Of a DNA stretch of 64,000 nucleotides, positions 23,172 to 36,079 are shown piece by piece. The stretch covers positions 58,543,964-58,607,963 of the forward strand of contig NC_134015.1 of NCBI RefSeq assembly GCF_040712315.1. Direction: 5' to 3'. The stretch is from Castanea sativa. Taxonomy: Eukaryota > Streptophyta > Magnoliopsida > Fagales > Fagaceae. Under the pieces are notes generated by a model. That model was not told the DNA's origin, did not search any database, and was given only the letters and a program-made list of their open reading frames with translations. The position numbers were made by a program, and so were the translations under genes. Each line of letters opens with the position of its first letter. The first letter of the stretch is position 1.

Positions 23172-26100
23172 GTAAGAAAGATGCATATTCAAAAGGCTAC
23201 TTTATGCATGAAAAGCATAAAGCAAACCAAAATTTACAAAGAAAAGAAAGAAGCAAAGAAGAAAATTAATTACAAAAGAGGAGGGAACAAAGGAACAAAG
23301 GGAGAGAATCACAAACCTTCAAGTCCTCGGGAAGAGCCTCTGAGACTGCAAGAGTGTAACAGCCAGGGGCAAATTTTCCTGCAAGAAGTTTAATGGGAAT
23401 TCAAATCTCTAAATTACAAAAACCAAATCTTAAAAACCCAAATTTTTGTAGGCAAAATATGGACCAAAAAGCATTAAAAAAAAGGGTCCAAAAACAGGAA
23501 TATGAAAATATTAAACAAGTACAACAACATTTCAATTATAGCAGAAACATCACTGATAGCAGAGCCTAAAAGCCCAATGGAGTTCAAGAACCAACCTAAA
23601 GATAACTATACAAAATTTATCATCTAACTATTCTGGATATACATACATATATATATATATGTATATATATATAGGTAAGTTTACACATGCAGCCATTGGG
23701 TTATGAACCCACGACCTTACCCTCCACCCTTACTTACATGAGGAGATGCTGTTTGAGCTAGAGCTCATTGACAAGAATGAAGTAAGAAAAGCATAGTAAA
23801 ACCCAACTTCTAGCTCAAGAGGAAGAGCATCAGCAACAGCAGACTACAACCATCTAACCACCAATTACAATATAGCATCAAATGTGGTATTGAACAATAC
23901 TGGAAATAGCGTTGTCCATATTTTAAAGTTGCTACTATTTGTTTCTTCAAGTATATGAAGATGCCACAACAATCACATAAAAATGTGTGCCTGCCAGTCA
24001 TCTAGTCCTTCTAGATCTTTGAACAGCAGGGCATGGTTTTGTGAGGAAGTCTTCAAAGCAAGTGGATTCCATCTTTCTTCTTCTTTTTTTCAAACGTTGA
24101 GTAGGTATTTCATTTTTTTTTTTTCTCTCCTTCTCTTAAGAATAAGCAGAATCTCAAAGAAAAATTCACCAAAATCTCAAATCCAGACCAATAAAGCTGA
24201 TCAAAGAGAGGACCTTGCAAGTCACATTTCCAATCATTCAAGACACAGCAAAAATTCTCAAAACTAAAGGAAGCCCTCAAATAAATAAACCCTTTTTTTT
24301 TATAAGTCAAATAAATATACCTATATAGTTATCAAGGTTTCCCACATCAAGTTATGCTAGAAAAAAATCTCATACTATCCCTGAATCCAACTTTGAGATC
24401 AAGATAATTAGAACAATATGCCACTCAATTCCAATCCAAAGTACAACCCCCCTTAAGCCAATCTCACAACCCATCCCACATAATACTAAGATTACACCAT
24501 CTACCAATATAGCCAATAACCCAAAAGGATTAAGTTATAGGCAATAGCTTCCATATTCCCAAGCATCCTTTTGATGGCTATACTAACCAATTATTTTTTA
24601 AAAAATTACACAGGGTGAATATGCGTAGAATGTGGATGATTACGACTCACAGAAAACTAATGAGAATGTGTGATATGGCTTAACCTGGAAAAGGCAATGG
24701 TTATTGGGTAGGTTTATATTCAACTAACATACTTAGAATGTGATGAGGTAGTCTTAGTTTTGGTTTTTGTTTTTATAAGTAATAAAATTCATTGAAAAAA
24801 GAAAAAGGCTTAACCCTAGTATATAGTCTTAGTCAAAACTCAAAACTCAAAACTTCCATACTTACAGCTTGGTTGTGAACAAACACATCACAATCTATGT
24901 AAGCACAGAAAATCTTATTGTCTAGTCTGCCTTCTAAATAAGAAGAAATGAACATTTCAGATCGATAAAATTCATGCATCAGAATGAAAGTGTATCACAA
25001 TTTGAGTCATGATTTGCTAGGACAGTAGTGAACCATGGTAACCTTGACATGCCCTGTCACATCCCCAATCATTCAAGACACTGCAAAAACTCTCAAAACT
25101 AAAGGTAGCCCTCAAATAAATAAACCCATATAGTTATCAAGGTTCCCCTCATCAAGTTATGCTAGAAGAACATCTCATGCTATCCCCAAATCCAACTTTG
25201 AGATCAAGATAATTAGAACAATATGCCACCCAATTCCAATGCAAAGCAAAACCCATCAAACCCAACCCATCCCACATAATACTAAGATCACACCATCTAC
25301 CAATAGAGCCACTCACCCAAAAGGGTTAAGTTATAGGCAATAGCTTCCATAGTCCCAAGCATCCTTTTTTTTTTAGATGGCTAAACTAATCAATTCTTTA
25401 AAGTTTTAGACATGGGGTGAAATGCATAGAATGTGGATCACTACGACACACAGACAACTAATGAGAATGTGTTATATGACTTGACATGGACAAGACAACT
25501 GTTGATGGGTAGGCCGTAGGTTTATATTCAAATAACATAGATAGTAGTATTAGAAGTTAGAATGTGATAAGGTAGTCTTATTTTTTATTTTTATATGTAA
25601 TAAAATTCATTGAAAGAAGAAAAAAGGCTTGACCCTAGTACATGGGGATAAGATAGTCTCAGTCGAAACTCAAAACTTCCATAATTACAGCTTGCTTGTG
25701 AAAAAACACATCACAATCTATGTAAGCACAGAAAATTTTATTGTCTTGTCTGCCTTTTAAATAAGAAAAAAAAATGTACATTTCAGATCGATAAAATTCA
25801 TGCATCAGAATCAAAGTGTATCGCAATTTGAATCATGATTTGTTAGGACAGTAGTGAACTATGGTAACCTTGACATGCCTTTATATCACACCCCTATATG
25901 TTCCCAAACTAAAACAAGGATACATATATCCCTCAACGATCTTACTTATATGTCACACTAGTAAATACTCCTACATCACAGTTAATTACATACAGATACA
26001 GTCCTCAATATTCACACAAAGCCAATAACACTACAATCATCACTAAATCCAATGAAACAAAAAAAAATAAAATAAAATCCCCAACTTTTTTCACAATCGC

Positions 26101-26855
26101 CAAGGCAAGATATTATGATCAACAATGCTACTACATTCACAACTTTCTTCGATTACACACACCTCAACTATCGCGAAACTCGCGGTGTACCTGAAAACTT
26201 AATTGTATTTTAAATCAGTACATAATAAAAGTGGTGTCAATGGTGGGCCCATATCTCGCCTTAACAAGTTGTGAAAGAGATTGTCATATCATTCTAGACT
26301 TTGAAGACAAATTTGATTTTACAAAAACCCAAAAAAGTAAAAGAAGAAAAAAAAAAAAAGTGGGTTATGAAGATGAAGAGTTACCAATTCGTAACCATCG
26401 AGCAGCCCAACTTTTAGTAGGATCCATAACTGAAATTATCCTGATTTTACAACATTGAATGCCAAAGTCAGTAATACAAATAAATAATAATCTTATTAAA
26501 GAAAAGAAAAAAAAGCAAAAGGGAAAGGAAAAGTGAAAAAGGGGGCAAACCCGTTGAAATTAGGAGTGGTGCAATCGACGACACGCTCGTGATCCTCGTC
26601 CATTTTGAAGAAGGGACAGTTCTCGCATCCTGATTCTCTGAACTGTAAAAACAAAACCCTAACCATTAAAATTAAGGGAAAAAAAAAACTTAAGATTTTT
26701 GTTTTAATTGTTTTTAAGGTTTTTTATAAGAACAGAGAGAATGGGGGAACTCTGACCTGATCGTAGGTTTTGATGAGGCGACAACGAAGGCAAGCTCGAA
26801 GTTCGTGTCCGAAGCTCGTCGGAATTTGTGCCGGTGGAACGTTGCTGCTTCCCAT
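22100..26855 (-). CDS. SPT4: Transcription elongation factor SPT4, 5 exons
   Basis: Minus-strand exons are 26757-26855, 26551-26642, 26385-26440, 23317-23378 and 22100-22150, all with GT..AG borders and matching phase, giving 119 aa (plant SPT4 is about 116 aa). SPT4 pairs with the NGN domain of SPT5 to form DSIF, which binds RNA polymerase II in the nucleus and supports transcript elongation. The N-terminal zinc finger is Cys22-x2-Cys25 and Cys39-x2-Cys42 (CLRC, CENC). The conserved stretches IPTSFGHELRACLRCR, ENCPFF, TTPNFNG, SWAARWLRI and FAPGCYTLAVSEALPE are intact. The C-terminus reads VQYLPPKGV, close to the usual VQYVPPKR. Intron 3 is about 2.9 kb, mostly a tandem duplication. A telo-box-like AAACCCTAA lies in intron 1 (26654-26662). 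Confidence 0.95.
23116..23159. repeat. (TA)n microsatellite in SPT4 intron 4
   Basis: About 22 TA units followed by a T-run lie close to the exon 4 donor side of the intron. Confidence 0.9.
24221..25886 (+). repeat. Tandem duplication of about 835 bp in SPT4 intron 3
   Basis: Copy A (24221-25055) and copy B (25056 to about 25886) begin GTCACATYYCCAATCATTCA and end near GGTAACCTTGACATGCC. Small differences and indels are scattered throughout. No transposon ends are visible, so a simple tandem duplication is favoured. The two copies leave the splice sites of exons 3 and 4 untouched. Confidence 0.85.
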
Positions 26856-27613
26856 TCTTAACCACAGAGACAACCTTTTCTTCTTTCTTTTTTATTTTTT
26901 ATTTTTACTATGTAGTATTATGTAGGACCACTCACTCTTAACGTTTGATGAATTCAAATGATTGATGAAGAAATCTTATTATGAGAAGTGAGTGAGTTCG
27001 AGGAGGTCCCTTTTATACATCTGTCCGGGTTTTTATTTTTTTATTTTTATTTTTTGGGTGTGACTTGTGTTCGATGGAAGTTTTCACTGGACACGTTGGA
27101 TGGTGGACATGTGTCCAAATCCGGATGTGTTCAGTGAAAATTTCCACTAGACAGAAACCTTGCTTTTTTTTTTTTTTGGTAGAGCCCACCTCCCAATTTC
27201 ACATAAACCACCCAATTAGGCTTTTTTTTCTTTTTTTTTTTTCATCAAATTGCACGAGAACACAAAATGGATTAGAGAGTTCAACTTATAACCAATGCAT
27301 CAACACACAAAATGGTTGTGAAGGTTGATCAATGGATTAAAATATCTAATTTGTTTATTTGCAAAATTATTTATTTTTGGAAAGGGTTAGAAAGTTTTTA
27401 GAATTTTCAACCAACAAAGCTTTAAATAAAAAAGCTAACCAAACACATGTTTGTATCTTGGGGTTAGTTTTTTTTTTTTTAAGCCATTTTTTTTAGCTTA
27501 TTTTTAAGTAAATTAAATAAGCTCTCCAAAACTTAAGCCTAACTTACATTTACTTCTTGATTCTTGTCAATTTGAAGATAATCAATGGATGAATATATTA
27601 TAAGAAGAACCCT

Positions 27614-27855
27614 AATGGTGTGTTTGGATTACATGATTTGGGTATTTGAATTGGTATTTGGGTGATTAAAATTCAAATATCTTGTTTGGGAAGTTTAAAA
27701 AAGTCAAGAATTTGGATTTGATAAACCCATCAAAGATTTAAAACCTTTAAAATGTTTGGATTTGAAATAACTCCTAAAATTAATGGATTTGAAATCAAAG
27801 CATTTAAAAACTATTAATTTAAAATACAAATCCTAGTTTCCAATCACAACCTAAA
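27614..27855. mobile_element. Possible MITE with GGTGTGTTTGGATTAC end
   Basis: The left GGTGTGTTTGGATTACATGAT is roughly the inverted complement of the right ATCCTAGTTTCCAATCACAACC. TAA occurs just outside both ends. The interior has repeated GGGTATTTGAAT / ATTCAAATA phrases. Confidence 0.4.
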
Positions 27856-28035
27856 AGAATTAGGGAAAAGGAAATAAAGAATTAAAAGATTAGCTACTTC
27901 TATGCTTTGAGGGAAAATCTATACAGGCCTAAAACCACGTAGTCCCTCATCTACGTGAGATTATTGAGAAAAGTGTTTTACTTATACGTAATAGCAAAAA
28001 AATGATCAATCAAGTTATAATTAAGACTTTTTGTA

Positions 28036-28140
28036 ATATAAAAAAATTGTAGTCTAGTGACATTTTTCAATTCTCTTTATGTGGAAATTTTTTATTCAAA
28101 TCCCCTTCCCCACTTGTTGTAAGCAAAAAAAGGTTTTTTT
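28036..28140 (+). repeat. SINE-like remnant
   Basis: TGTAGTCTAGTGACATTTTT..TCTTTATGTGGAA..TTCAAATCCCCTTCCCCACTTG..GTAAGC followed by an A-rich tract has the order of a tRNA-derived SINE, with an A-box-like start and a B-box-like TTCAAATCC. It is diverged and the ends are not fixed. Confidence 0.4.
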
Positions 28141-29186
28141 TTTTTTTTTGGGTTTTGTTTTGTTTTATTATAGCTTATATTAGGCTAATTCCACATGGTA
28201 CATTCAGTCCACGTACAAAACAGATTCATTGGGTATTATGCCTTTAAACTAAAACAAAAAAATTGACAATAATAAAAGTCGAATACAAGATTTGAACCTA
28301 AACCTAATAACGTTAAGGAATGTCCAAACCTTTGCTACAAAAATCATTATTAGGATAGGTTATCCAATTAATCCAACCTATTATTATGATCCAATCTTTA
28401 CTTTCTAAACATGCATAACAGTTCTAGAATGGAAGAAGTTTTCCTGGAATCTAGCTTGAAGGAATACCTTCCAACCATTAAATTAGATGACCATTCATGT
28501 ATTAATCATGGCTCATTAAGTAATTTAAATAACTCATGTAATTATTCATAGATGATGTGATTAAAAATACATTTGAATCATCACAATGAGTTCAAGAAAC
28601 TTTTTTCCAATTGAAAATTATGTGTTTTGAACACATCTTCAAGCTTTACTGTTCTAGTGTTCTGTGGCTGGATGAAAATTTTCAAATTCGAAGTGGAATT
28701 CAAAATGCCATGTAAATTTCAAGGCCTCTAAACCATATGAAACCACAAAAATGGCTTGGAAGTAATCTAAACAAAGTCAAATATCCTTTTGGATCTGTAA
28801 GATTTTCATTCAACTTCCGGAACATATCAGGATCAAGGGTATAAATAAAAGTAGCAGTGGCAAATCCTAATTGTGAGAATCAAATATTTTAGACCCCAAA
28901 AATTCGAACCAAACCAATAATAGTACATTTGTACAACAAGAAGAATGGTGTCAATCCATAGAAACCTGTAAAGAGCCTTATAGCTCAAAGGTATTGTCCA
29001 CTCTCTGTTACAAGGAAAATCAAGAATCAAATTCCCCCTCCCTTTGTTGTAAGTTGTAACTATAGAATTGTAAATAAAAAATAAAACATAAAATCCTCAA
29101 AGAAATGAAGATATTTTTTACTAGATCCAGAAAATTTATACTCTACAATAAATTAGGACCACCATTACAGTCATTTGCCCCAAAAA

Positions 29187-32100
29187 TCAATATGATGTGC
29201 CAGCAGTGCTGGTAGCCTTATCTCTAACCATTGTCTTGACAAAAAGCTCGCCAGCTCTATACGAGGATCGGACCTGTAAAATGATTACAAGTAGGAAACT
29301 CTGGTAAGGATCTATTTTTTAAAATCCAAAGTCTGAAAAGCTTGGGCAAATTAGTAACTCTCGTCATTCCTACTAAATTAGTTTGGAGAGAATTTTCTTT
29401 TTATATTTTATTCTTTCCCTAACGCATCTAATCCATGCTCATATGTGCTAGTCATATGATTATTTAAACCAAGATACATTTGGAAAGGGAAAGTAATCCT
29501 GCTCATCCGTTTTGCTGGCTGATTTGTATTTTTTTTTTTTTTAAATTATATGAGAATAAAAGAGAAGAACTTTATCATCATATAGTTCAAACTATAACAG
29601 CCAACTTACCAGTGGTCCACTGGCTACATAACGAAATCCAATGGACTCCCCATATTCCTTCCAGAAAGCAAACTTTTCAGGGGTGACATATTCTTTGACA
29701 GTCAGGTGTAGTGGAGTTGGCTGCAAGAATTGTAACCACTTTCAAGTTAATAAGCCTATCAAGAATGAGAAAAATAGAGCTACTAGCCACTAGGTTTAAT
29801 ATAACCTCAGGCAACCTGAAGACAAGTCCTACTTGAACAATTTCTGCAACATCAGAATTACCAAAAGCTAAGTAGTGCCAGATCACAGCCATCTTTTTTT
29901 TTTTTTTGTTAAGTAGATTACAGCCATCTTTAAGCATTAAATAAGATTACGCTCTGAAAATATTACAGGCCCAAACTTGGGCAGGAGTCAAGTTATTAAG
30001 AATCCATTTTTATGGACCCTAAGTTTCAAATTTCACTGTCATGACTCATGCATTAATCTCCCAAGCAAGAAAGAATGAACTATTGTATATCAACTAACCT
30101 GTAAATACTGTCCAAGAGTCAAAATATCAACATCAATAGCCCTTAAATCAGCCATAGCTTCTTTCAACTCATCATCAGATTCTCCAAGGCCCAACATTAT
30201 AGAAGATTTTGTTATCATGCCCTTCTTGCTGATTTTTGCATGTCTTAAAACTGACAAGCTTTGTTCATACCTGCATTTAAAAAAGGCGAAAGAAAAAAAA
30301 ATGCAGGGGTTATAAATAGAATCAGCAATCATATACTCAGAAAGGGGAAAGACAATCTATGAAAAAAAATGCTATATATGGGTTAACTATAAATTCTGGA
30401 ATCAACAGACTAGGTCTGCCTGAAAATGCACATCCAAGTTATTATAATTATCTTTCTAGCTCATCAATTATCAGTGTAGGGTGTAACTCATTGAAAGTAC
30501 ATCTATAATTTCTTAATAAAACAGACACCGACATAGACATATACAAATAAACAAGCACAAGGCAAAAACTGAGATATTAAGTTAAACAGAACAGGCTTGA
30601 CAGACTGTCTTACAGTTATCAAAGGATTCCAAAGTTTCTTATCTCTATAAAACTTCTTGGGTCATCACCCTAGTTTCTTATAGTTATTAATTCGAAACTT
30701 CCTTTTGGAGGGAATATGGTAGCAACTGAAATATCTAATTTGGCAAAGGTCAGGAAAATAACCAAAAAAGGGAAATGTTGATGGAGCATAGCAGAAGGGA
30801 CACATTGATAGACTCAATCAACCCTAACTGATATTATTTAAAGTCTCCCCAGCACAATTTCTGCTCCCAATCCAAAAGGAAAGAATTCAAGAAAGGAAGA
30901 AGCTCAATCCTACTTTAAAAGGCATTGGGAAGGGAGCTGGGCAGAATAGTCAAAATGCTCCCATTTTGATAAACCCTAAAGAGGTACTATTCAATTATCA
31001 TACCTCAAGTGCTTAATTATGGTAATCAAATGTGAGAGTATTGGGATAATTTGACTGACAGCTACTTGAAATATGGTTCAGTCTACTTATGACATATAAG
31101 ATTACATTAACAGCTCATGATAAGATTGAATGTGGCCACACAGCTTTTGGCCACATGTTCTAAGTTCATAGCTGCCCATGCAATTACAATGTTGTAACTA
31201 ACTGATTTTCATCCAAACTCTTATATATATGTATGAATTCTTTTGCAAAAGTGAGGAGGCCAAAAACTTACAATCAAAAGCTCCAGAGTCCCCTCCCCTG
31301 TACACAAACTCTGAGCTTGTTTACTACCAAAACTGGAAACTGAGATATAAACTTATCTCACCTCTAATTAGGTATTGTCTTCTAAACGAACTACTGAATC
31401 TGAGCATCATGTGTTGGTTGATATTTGCATTTCTTTGCAGAATATCAAAAAGCATTCTTTTAGAATTTAACATTTGCAGCTACAAACCTAAAAGATCAGG
31501 ACAGAAAGAATCCAACATAGCAAGAGGTGGATCACTTGAAGAACGCATTATCTGGAGTCAATACTTGGACAGCCACTTGAAAGTTGATACCAATTGAGGA
31601 CAAAATTTTGACAAATCTTGATCCCATGTTATATCTAACTCCTACTACATCTATTCATGGCTAATAATAATAGTGAAGTATGCTTTTATAATAACTTCTA
31701 CCAACAAATGAGTAACAGATAATGAATAACCATAAAGCAAACTTAAGCAGAAAGATGACAAGTACTGCAACTCACCCAGCCCTTGGATCTCTGACAATTC
31801 TTTGGAGCCGTTTCACAGTCTCAATGTTGTGGGCAAACACATCCAATCCTGAGTGTACCAGAGCATCTACAGCCTTCAAGTCCCCCCGAAAATCAGAAGT
31901 TAGACACTCAACCATAATCTCAGGCTTGAGTTGCTGCAAAAGAGTCATATAGTATCCAATCAAACCTCTATTCTCATTCCAACCCCTTTTGTGGTAATTT
32001 GTATAACAAAACCAATAATTGGAGAGCACATTGAGATCATCACCTTCATAGCTTTGACAGTTTGAGCAAAATGCCCACTTCCACCATCAGGTAGATCATC

Positions 32101-34327
32101 ACGATCTACACTCGTTAGAACAATATAGTCCACACTGTCAATATTAAACACAGAATTTCAAATTATGAAAGTAGCATTTTTAAACTTCTATGATAGATAA
32201 GCATATATAGAAAAGATGCACATGATATGTATACAGCCTAAGTACGCATCATAATTAACCAGTGCACCTGCAAAGTCATTAACTCAACAAAGTCTCATAA
32301 ACGTTCAAGGTTATTGTAAGTTCCAATATTTTGCAAATATTAAGCTACCAATTCCTAAGTCTTATAGAACAAAATAAAAGTGGCAAGCATCACCATTATT
32401 AAATTCTTGTTCTGAATACGTATAATGGGTTGCAAAAATTAAGATAAATAAGCTCTCCAAACATATCAGATGTTGAATGCTGACAGAATTCTTAATTTTA
32501 CACTTCCTTAAATTGAATAAGAGGACAATCATAGCCCTTGATTAAGGAGCTATAAATGTACAAGAACGAAGTTACAATAGTCTAGCAAATATGAATGCCA
32601 AATCCTCATTGTTCCAAGCTCTAAAATATCACATACAATATATTCAAGGATATCAAAACACAATAAAAAAAAATAAAAAAAACACCCACTTATAAGATGT
32701 CATTTAGGAAAAACCATATTCAGGAACCTTAAAATACATATTGAGGTTTGAAAAAAGAAAATATATAGCAAATCTTCCTAAATTGCAGCTTGCAACATTG
32801 TGTTTATAGTGTAGCTATTAATATCATAACAAGTGATGAAAACGCTAAGTATTTTTAAATTTGAAGAAGACTTAGATAGCCCCATGCCACTTTGCAAGCA
32901 ACTCCCTAAGTGTCTTGCTCACTGTACCTCACTATAAATCATAGATAAGAATGTGCTCAACAAGTGTTACTCGCTCACTGTCATAGATATGGTCATTAGT
33001 AATTAAGAAACATATTCCATATCTTAATCAAACAACCAACAACAACTCAATGCTAGTAATGGTATAGATTTTATGGTCCATTTAAGTAAAGCACATTAAA
33101 TCAAATAAAGGGTCCGGCTAACAAGTGTTCTAAGCACACAGGCTAAGTAGTATTAAAAATCAATTATGAATGGTAATGCTTGTCTTTCGAAAGGAAAAAG
33201 AAATACAATTGTCGATGATTCATGGGATCGCATCCACAAATCCAAGGTGATTATGCATGCTTTTCTAATATTTGGTTTTTCTTTTCTATTTTCTACAAGT
33301 TACACATGCATTTAATGGTTTTATGACTCCACTAAAAAAGTGATAAATTACCACTTATGCCAAAACCTTAAACCATTAGAAAATGGCAAATCCAATCATT
33401 TATTTATAATTCTAGCACTCCCCAATCCCCTCGTGTGTACCCATACTTCCTGTTAATAAGTAAGGCCCAACACATAAAGATTTTTAACTTCTTAAATTGG
33501 AGGTAATGTGAAAACAGGGAGGTAGGGACCAGACTCCCTTGCTCTAATATTTTTCCTAAACATTTAAGCTATTATAAAACTGTAAATTCAGGGTGTGTAA
33601 AGTGCTTCAAGTACCTTGAAAATCTCTTAACAGAAATTGCCAAACTTTTGGAGCTATTCAGTATTCATGCTTCATAAATTCAAAGCTTTAAAACACTATC
33701 AATTATAATTTTTCAAACACTAAACAACATTTTAGTCAAAACTCTATATTGCAATGCAAAATGGGCACTAAAGCATTTAACTATTTTTCTAACAAAAGGC
33801 GAAGTTTTTATGACTTACCCCCAACTTGCAATAGCCTCAGCAGTGTGCTGTGGCTCCAAAGGATCAGGAGGAGCAGGGTTTCTACTAGTTTTGACAGCAC
33901 AAAATCTACACCCACGAGTACAAGTATCCCCAAGGACCATTATAGTTGCAGTTGCAATACCATCTCCACCACCATTCCAACACTCTCCAATGTTAGGACA
34001 CTGAGCTTCCTCACAAACCGTGTTGAGCTTCAAGCGTGAGAGCGAGCCCTTGACCTCATTGAACCTCTCACCCTGAGGGGCTCTCTGTCTCAACCACTCT
34101 GGCTTTTTCACATTTGGGTCTCTCCCTGTGTGGGGTCCCATTCCTCCTGGGTATGGCCCATTTGTTGAGTTCGATAAAGATTGTGTTTTTGCTGTTGTTG
34201 TTGTTGATGATGATGGTGAATTCAGGGACTCACAATGAATTCTGGTTCTGATATATTTGGAATGTGGGGGTTTTGGAAATGGGGTTTTTGGGATTGGAGA
34301 AGTTTTATAAAATGACTGTTGAATCAT
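29187..34327 (-). CDS. LIP1P: Lipoyl synthase, plastidial type, 6 exons
   Basis: Minus-strand exons are 33819-34327, 32044-32134, 31776-31933, 30099-30270, 29610-29720 and 29187-29273, phase-consistent, giving 375 aa. It is a radical-SAM enzyme that inserts two sulfurs into octanoyl groups bound to carrier domains; in plastids the main client is the E2 subunit of pyruvate dehydrogenase. The auxiliary cluster motif is Cys105-x4-Cys110-x5-Cys116 ([12 protein letters not shown]), the radical-SAM motif Cys136-x3-Cys140-x2-Cys143 (CTRGCRFC), and the C-terminal RSSY (349-352) supplies the serine ligand of the auxiliary cluster. The first 60 residues are Ser/Thr/Pro-rich, like a chloroplast transit peptide. 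[24 protein letters not shown] matches the plastid rather than the mitochondrial paralogue. Met at 34325-34327 is preferred because upstream frame lacks conservation. The intron between exons 1 and 2 is about 1.7 kb. Confidence 0.95.
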
Positions 34328-34611
34328 TGTTTTGTGTGTGTGTGATTTGATTACGATGATGAATCTGGGATTTCCCGAGAGAAAGAAAGAGTGTCTGAGT
34401 TTGTGTTTGTGTTTGTAAAAAAGATGTCTAAGTTTGGTGTTACTATGAGAAAGTGGCATTTTGGGGGCTTTGGATTCTCCGTAAGCCTGTTTTTGTTGGT
34501 GGGTTCGGTGGTTTCAACTGTATTTCTACTCCAAACCAAAACACTTTCTCTGTTTTTATTAGGCAAAGCAAAACACTTTTTAAATGTCCTACACAATACC
34601 ACCCCACATGA

Positions 34612-34725
34612 TCATTGCATAAGTATAAGTACTTGTTGGGTATGGAAGGTAAGGGCTACCGGTCAAGTTTTCAGGAAGAAACTTTACACACGTATACACT
34701 TAAATTATATTGAAATAAAGAATAT
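34612..34725 (+). mobile_element. Degraded Au-like SINE
   Basis: AAGTACTTGTTGGGTATGG, then GGTCAAGTTTTCAGGAAG, then ACTTTACACACGTATACACTTAAATTAT follow the same order as the SINE at 21013-21150 (GTGCTTGTG.., GTTCAAGTCTC.., TTTCACACATATATGCACTTAGATTA). It is much more diverged. Ends are approximate. Confidence 0.45.
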
Positions 34726-35921
34726 AGCCATCAGTCATAAAGTCAATCTTCTCATTCCTAGGCTCATTGGTACCCAGGATCGATATCTCCTTGCCAAATC
34801 CTTGAATTGTTTCTTTTATTTTTGCTATTGTTCCTTTGTTTTGGATCTCTGTAAGTTCAATTTATGTGCAATTATCTTTCCTTTAACCCTAATATACACA
34901 ATTTTTTAAAGTATATAATTTTGTTAATTCAAATTACACAATTTTTTGATGTATGAACATTTTTCATCACAAATTATATTCAATACACAAAATCAAAATC
35001 TTCAATGTACACAAATTTTCAAAAATTTTACACACGTACTCATCATAGCCCGCACTCTCACGGACTGACGATGACAGTTCACTCATCACTTCCCTATCTG
35101 ACATCTATCCACCTATAAGCAATAGAGGTATTATCTAAGAACCTATCTTGACGAGGTCTCAAAACGAAAGGGGGGAAGGGATGCAAAGATATAAATCAAG
35201 ACAGGGAGAAGAAAACTTACAATAATAAGCAAACGGGTTGAAAGTAACGACCCCTTCTGAGGCTGACACAATAAGGCGACGGTGACGTAAGTGACAGGAT
35301 GACAGCTCTCTCTCTCAAGGTTTTCAGATCTGGACCGTTCAATGAACCGTAAAAGAAAGAGGTTCAAGATTTTTAAGGTCAAACCGAGGTCGAACCGTGA
35401 TGATGTCATAATTAATTTAATAATTTTTTAAATATAAATAAATATATTAAATTAGTATAAATAGAAAATTTAACTAAAATAATCCAATTAAATATAAATA
35501 TCTACATTTCAAATATATATTTTCATATCATAACTTTTACAAGACAAATAAAAAATATCAAATACTAAGCAAATTTGATGAGTGATCAGATCCAATTAGT
35601 TTAATTGGTATGACACGGTGACAACAAGGAGTAAATATGTAGAGTCATGATAATTGGGGGAGAATGGAGGTCTAAAAATACCCTCCTTGATCTGGACAGA
35701 GATCTTTAAATGTGGGCAAAGACTTATGGATCTTTGTTCTCCTTTGTAAATAACAAGTGATTGAACAAGTAAAGTGTGTCATATTCTCATCTCATGTGGC
35801 AAATCAGACACTTGATCTAATATAATTGAGCTCCATTATCTTAATTGTTAAAATTTATTATTCTAAAACAAAGGATTTAAGTGCAAATCCTACTTAAACT
35901 TAAACAATCAATTAGTATCTT

Positions 35922-36079
35922 ATCCATAGGTTCAAATTTTACTATATTTGTTAACTTGTTCAGTTTTATGAAAAAAGACTTGGTTTAGGTCTAGTGCATA
36001 AATCCATAGGTTCAAATTTTACTATATTTGTTAACTTGTTCAGTTTTATGAAAAAAGACTTGGTTTAGGTCTAGTGCAT
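35922..36079 (+). repeat. 80-bp-period tandem duplication
   Basis: ATCCATAGGTTCAAATTTTA through GGTTTAGGTCTAGTGCAT occurs at 35922-35999 and is repeated identically at 36002-36079. The lack of differences indicates a very recent event or an assembly artefact. Confidence 0.9.

Larger units (their letters stand above)
26856..29186. other. Intergenic between SPT4 and LIP1P
   Basis: This holds the SPT4 upstream region (right of 26855) and, near 29186, the LIP1P 3' side. Both genes point left. T-rich tracts, a MITE-like element (27614-27855) and SINE-like fragments (about 28036-28135 and 29018-29080) are present. GTTTTCACTGGACACG at about 27080 and CAGTGAAAATTTCCACTAGACA at about 27131 form a rough inverted repeat. 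No gene was found. Confidence 0.5.

Noticed and set aside
24221..25886. The 835-bp direct repeats as LTRs of a retrotransposon
   Set aside because: The copies abut directly, with no internal domain, primer-binding site or polypurine tract, so a tandem duplication is simpler.
33749..34039. Plus-strand frames over LIP1P exon 1
   Set aside because: They are antisense shadows of the conserved lipoyl synthase coding sequence.
34391..34909. 172-codon plus-strand frame upstream of LIP1P
   Set aside because: It begins antisense to the LIP1P leader, runs through a degraded SINE and AT-rich DNA, and has no recognisable domain.
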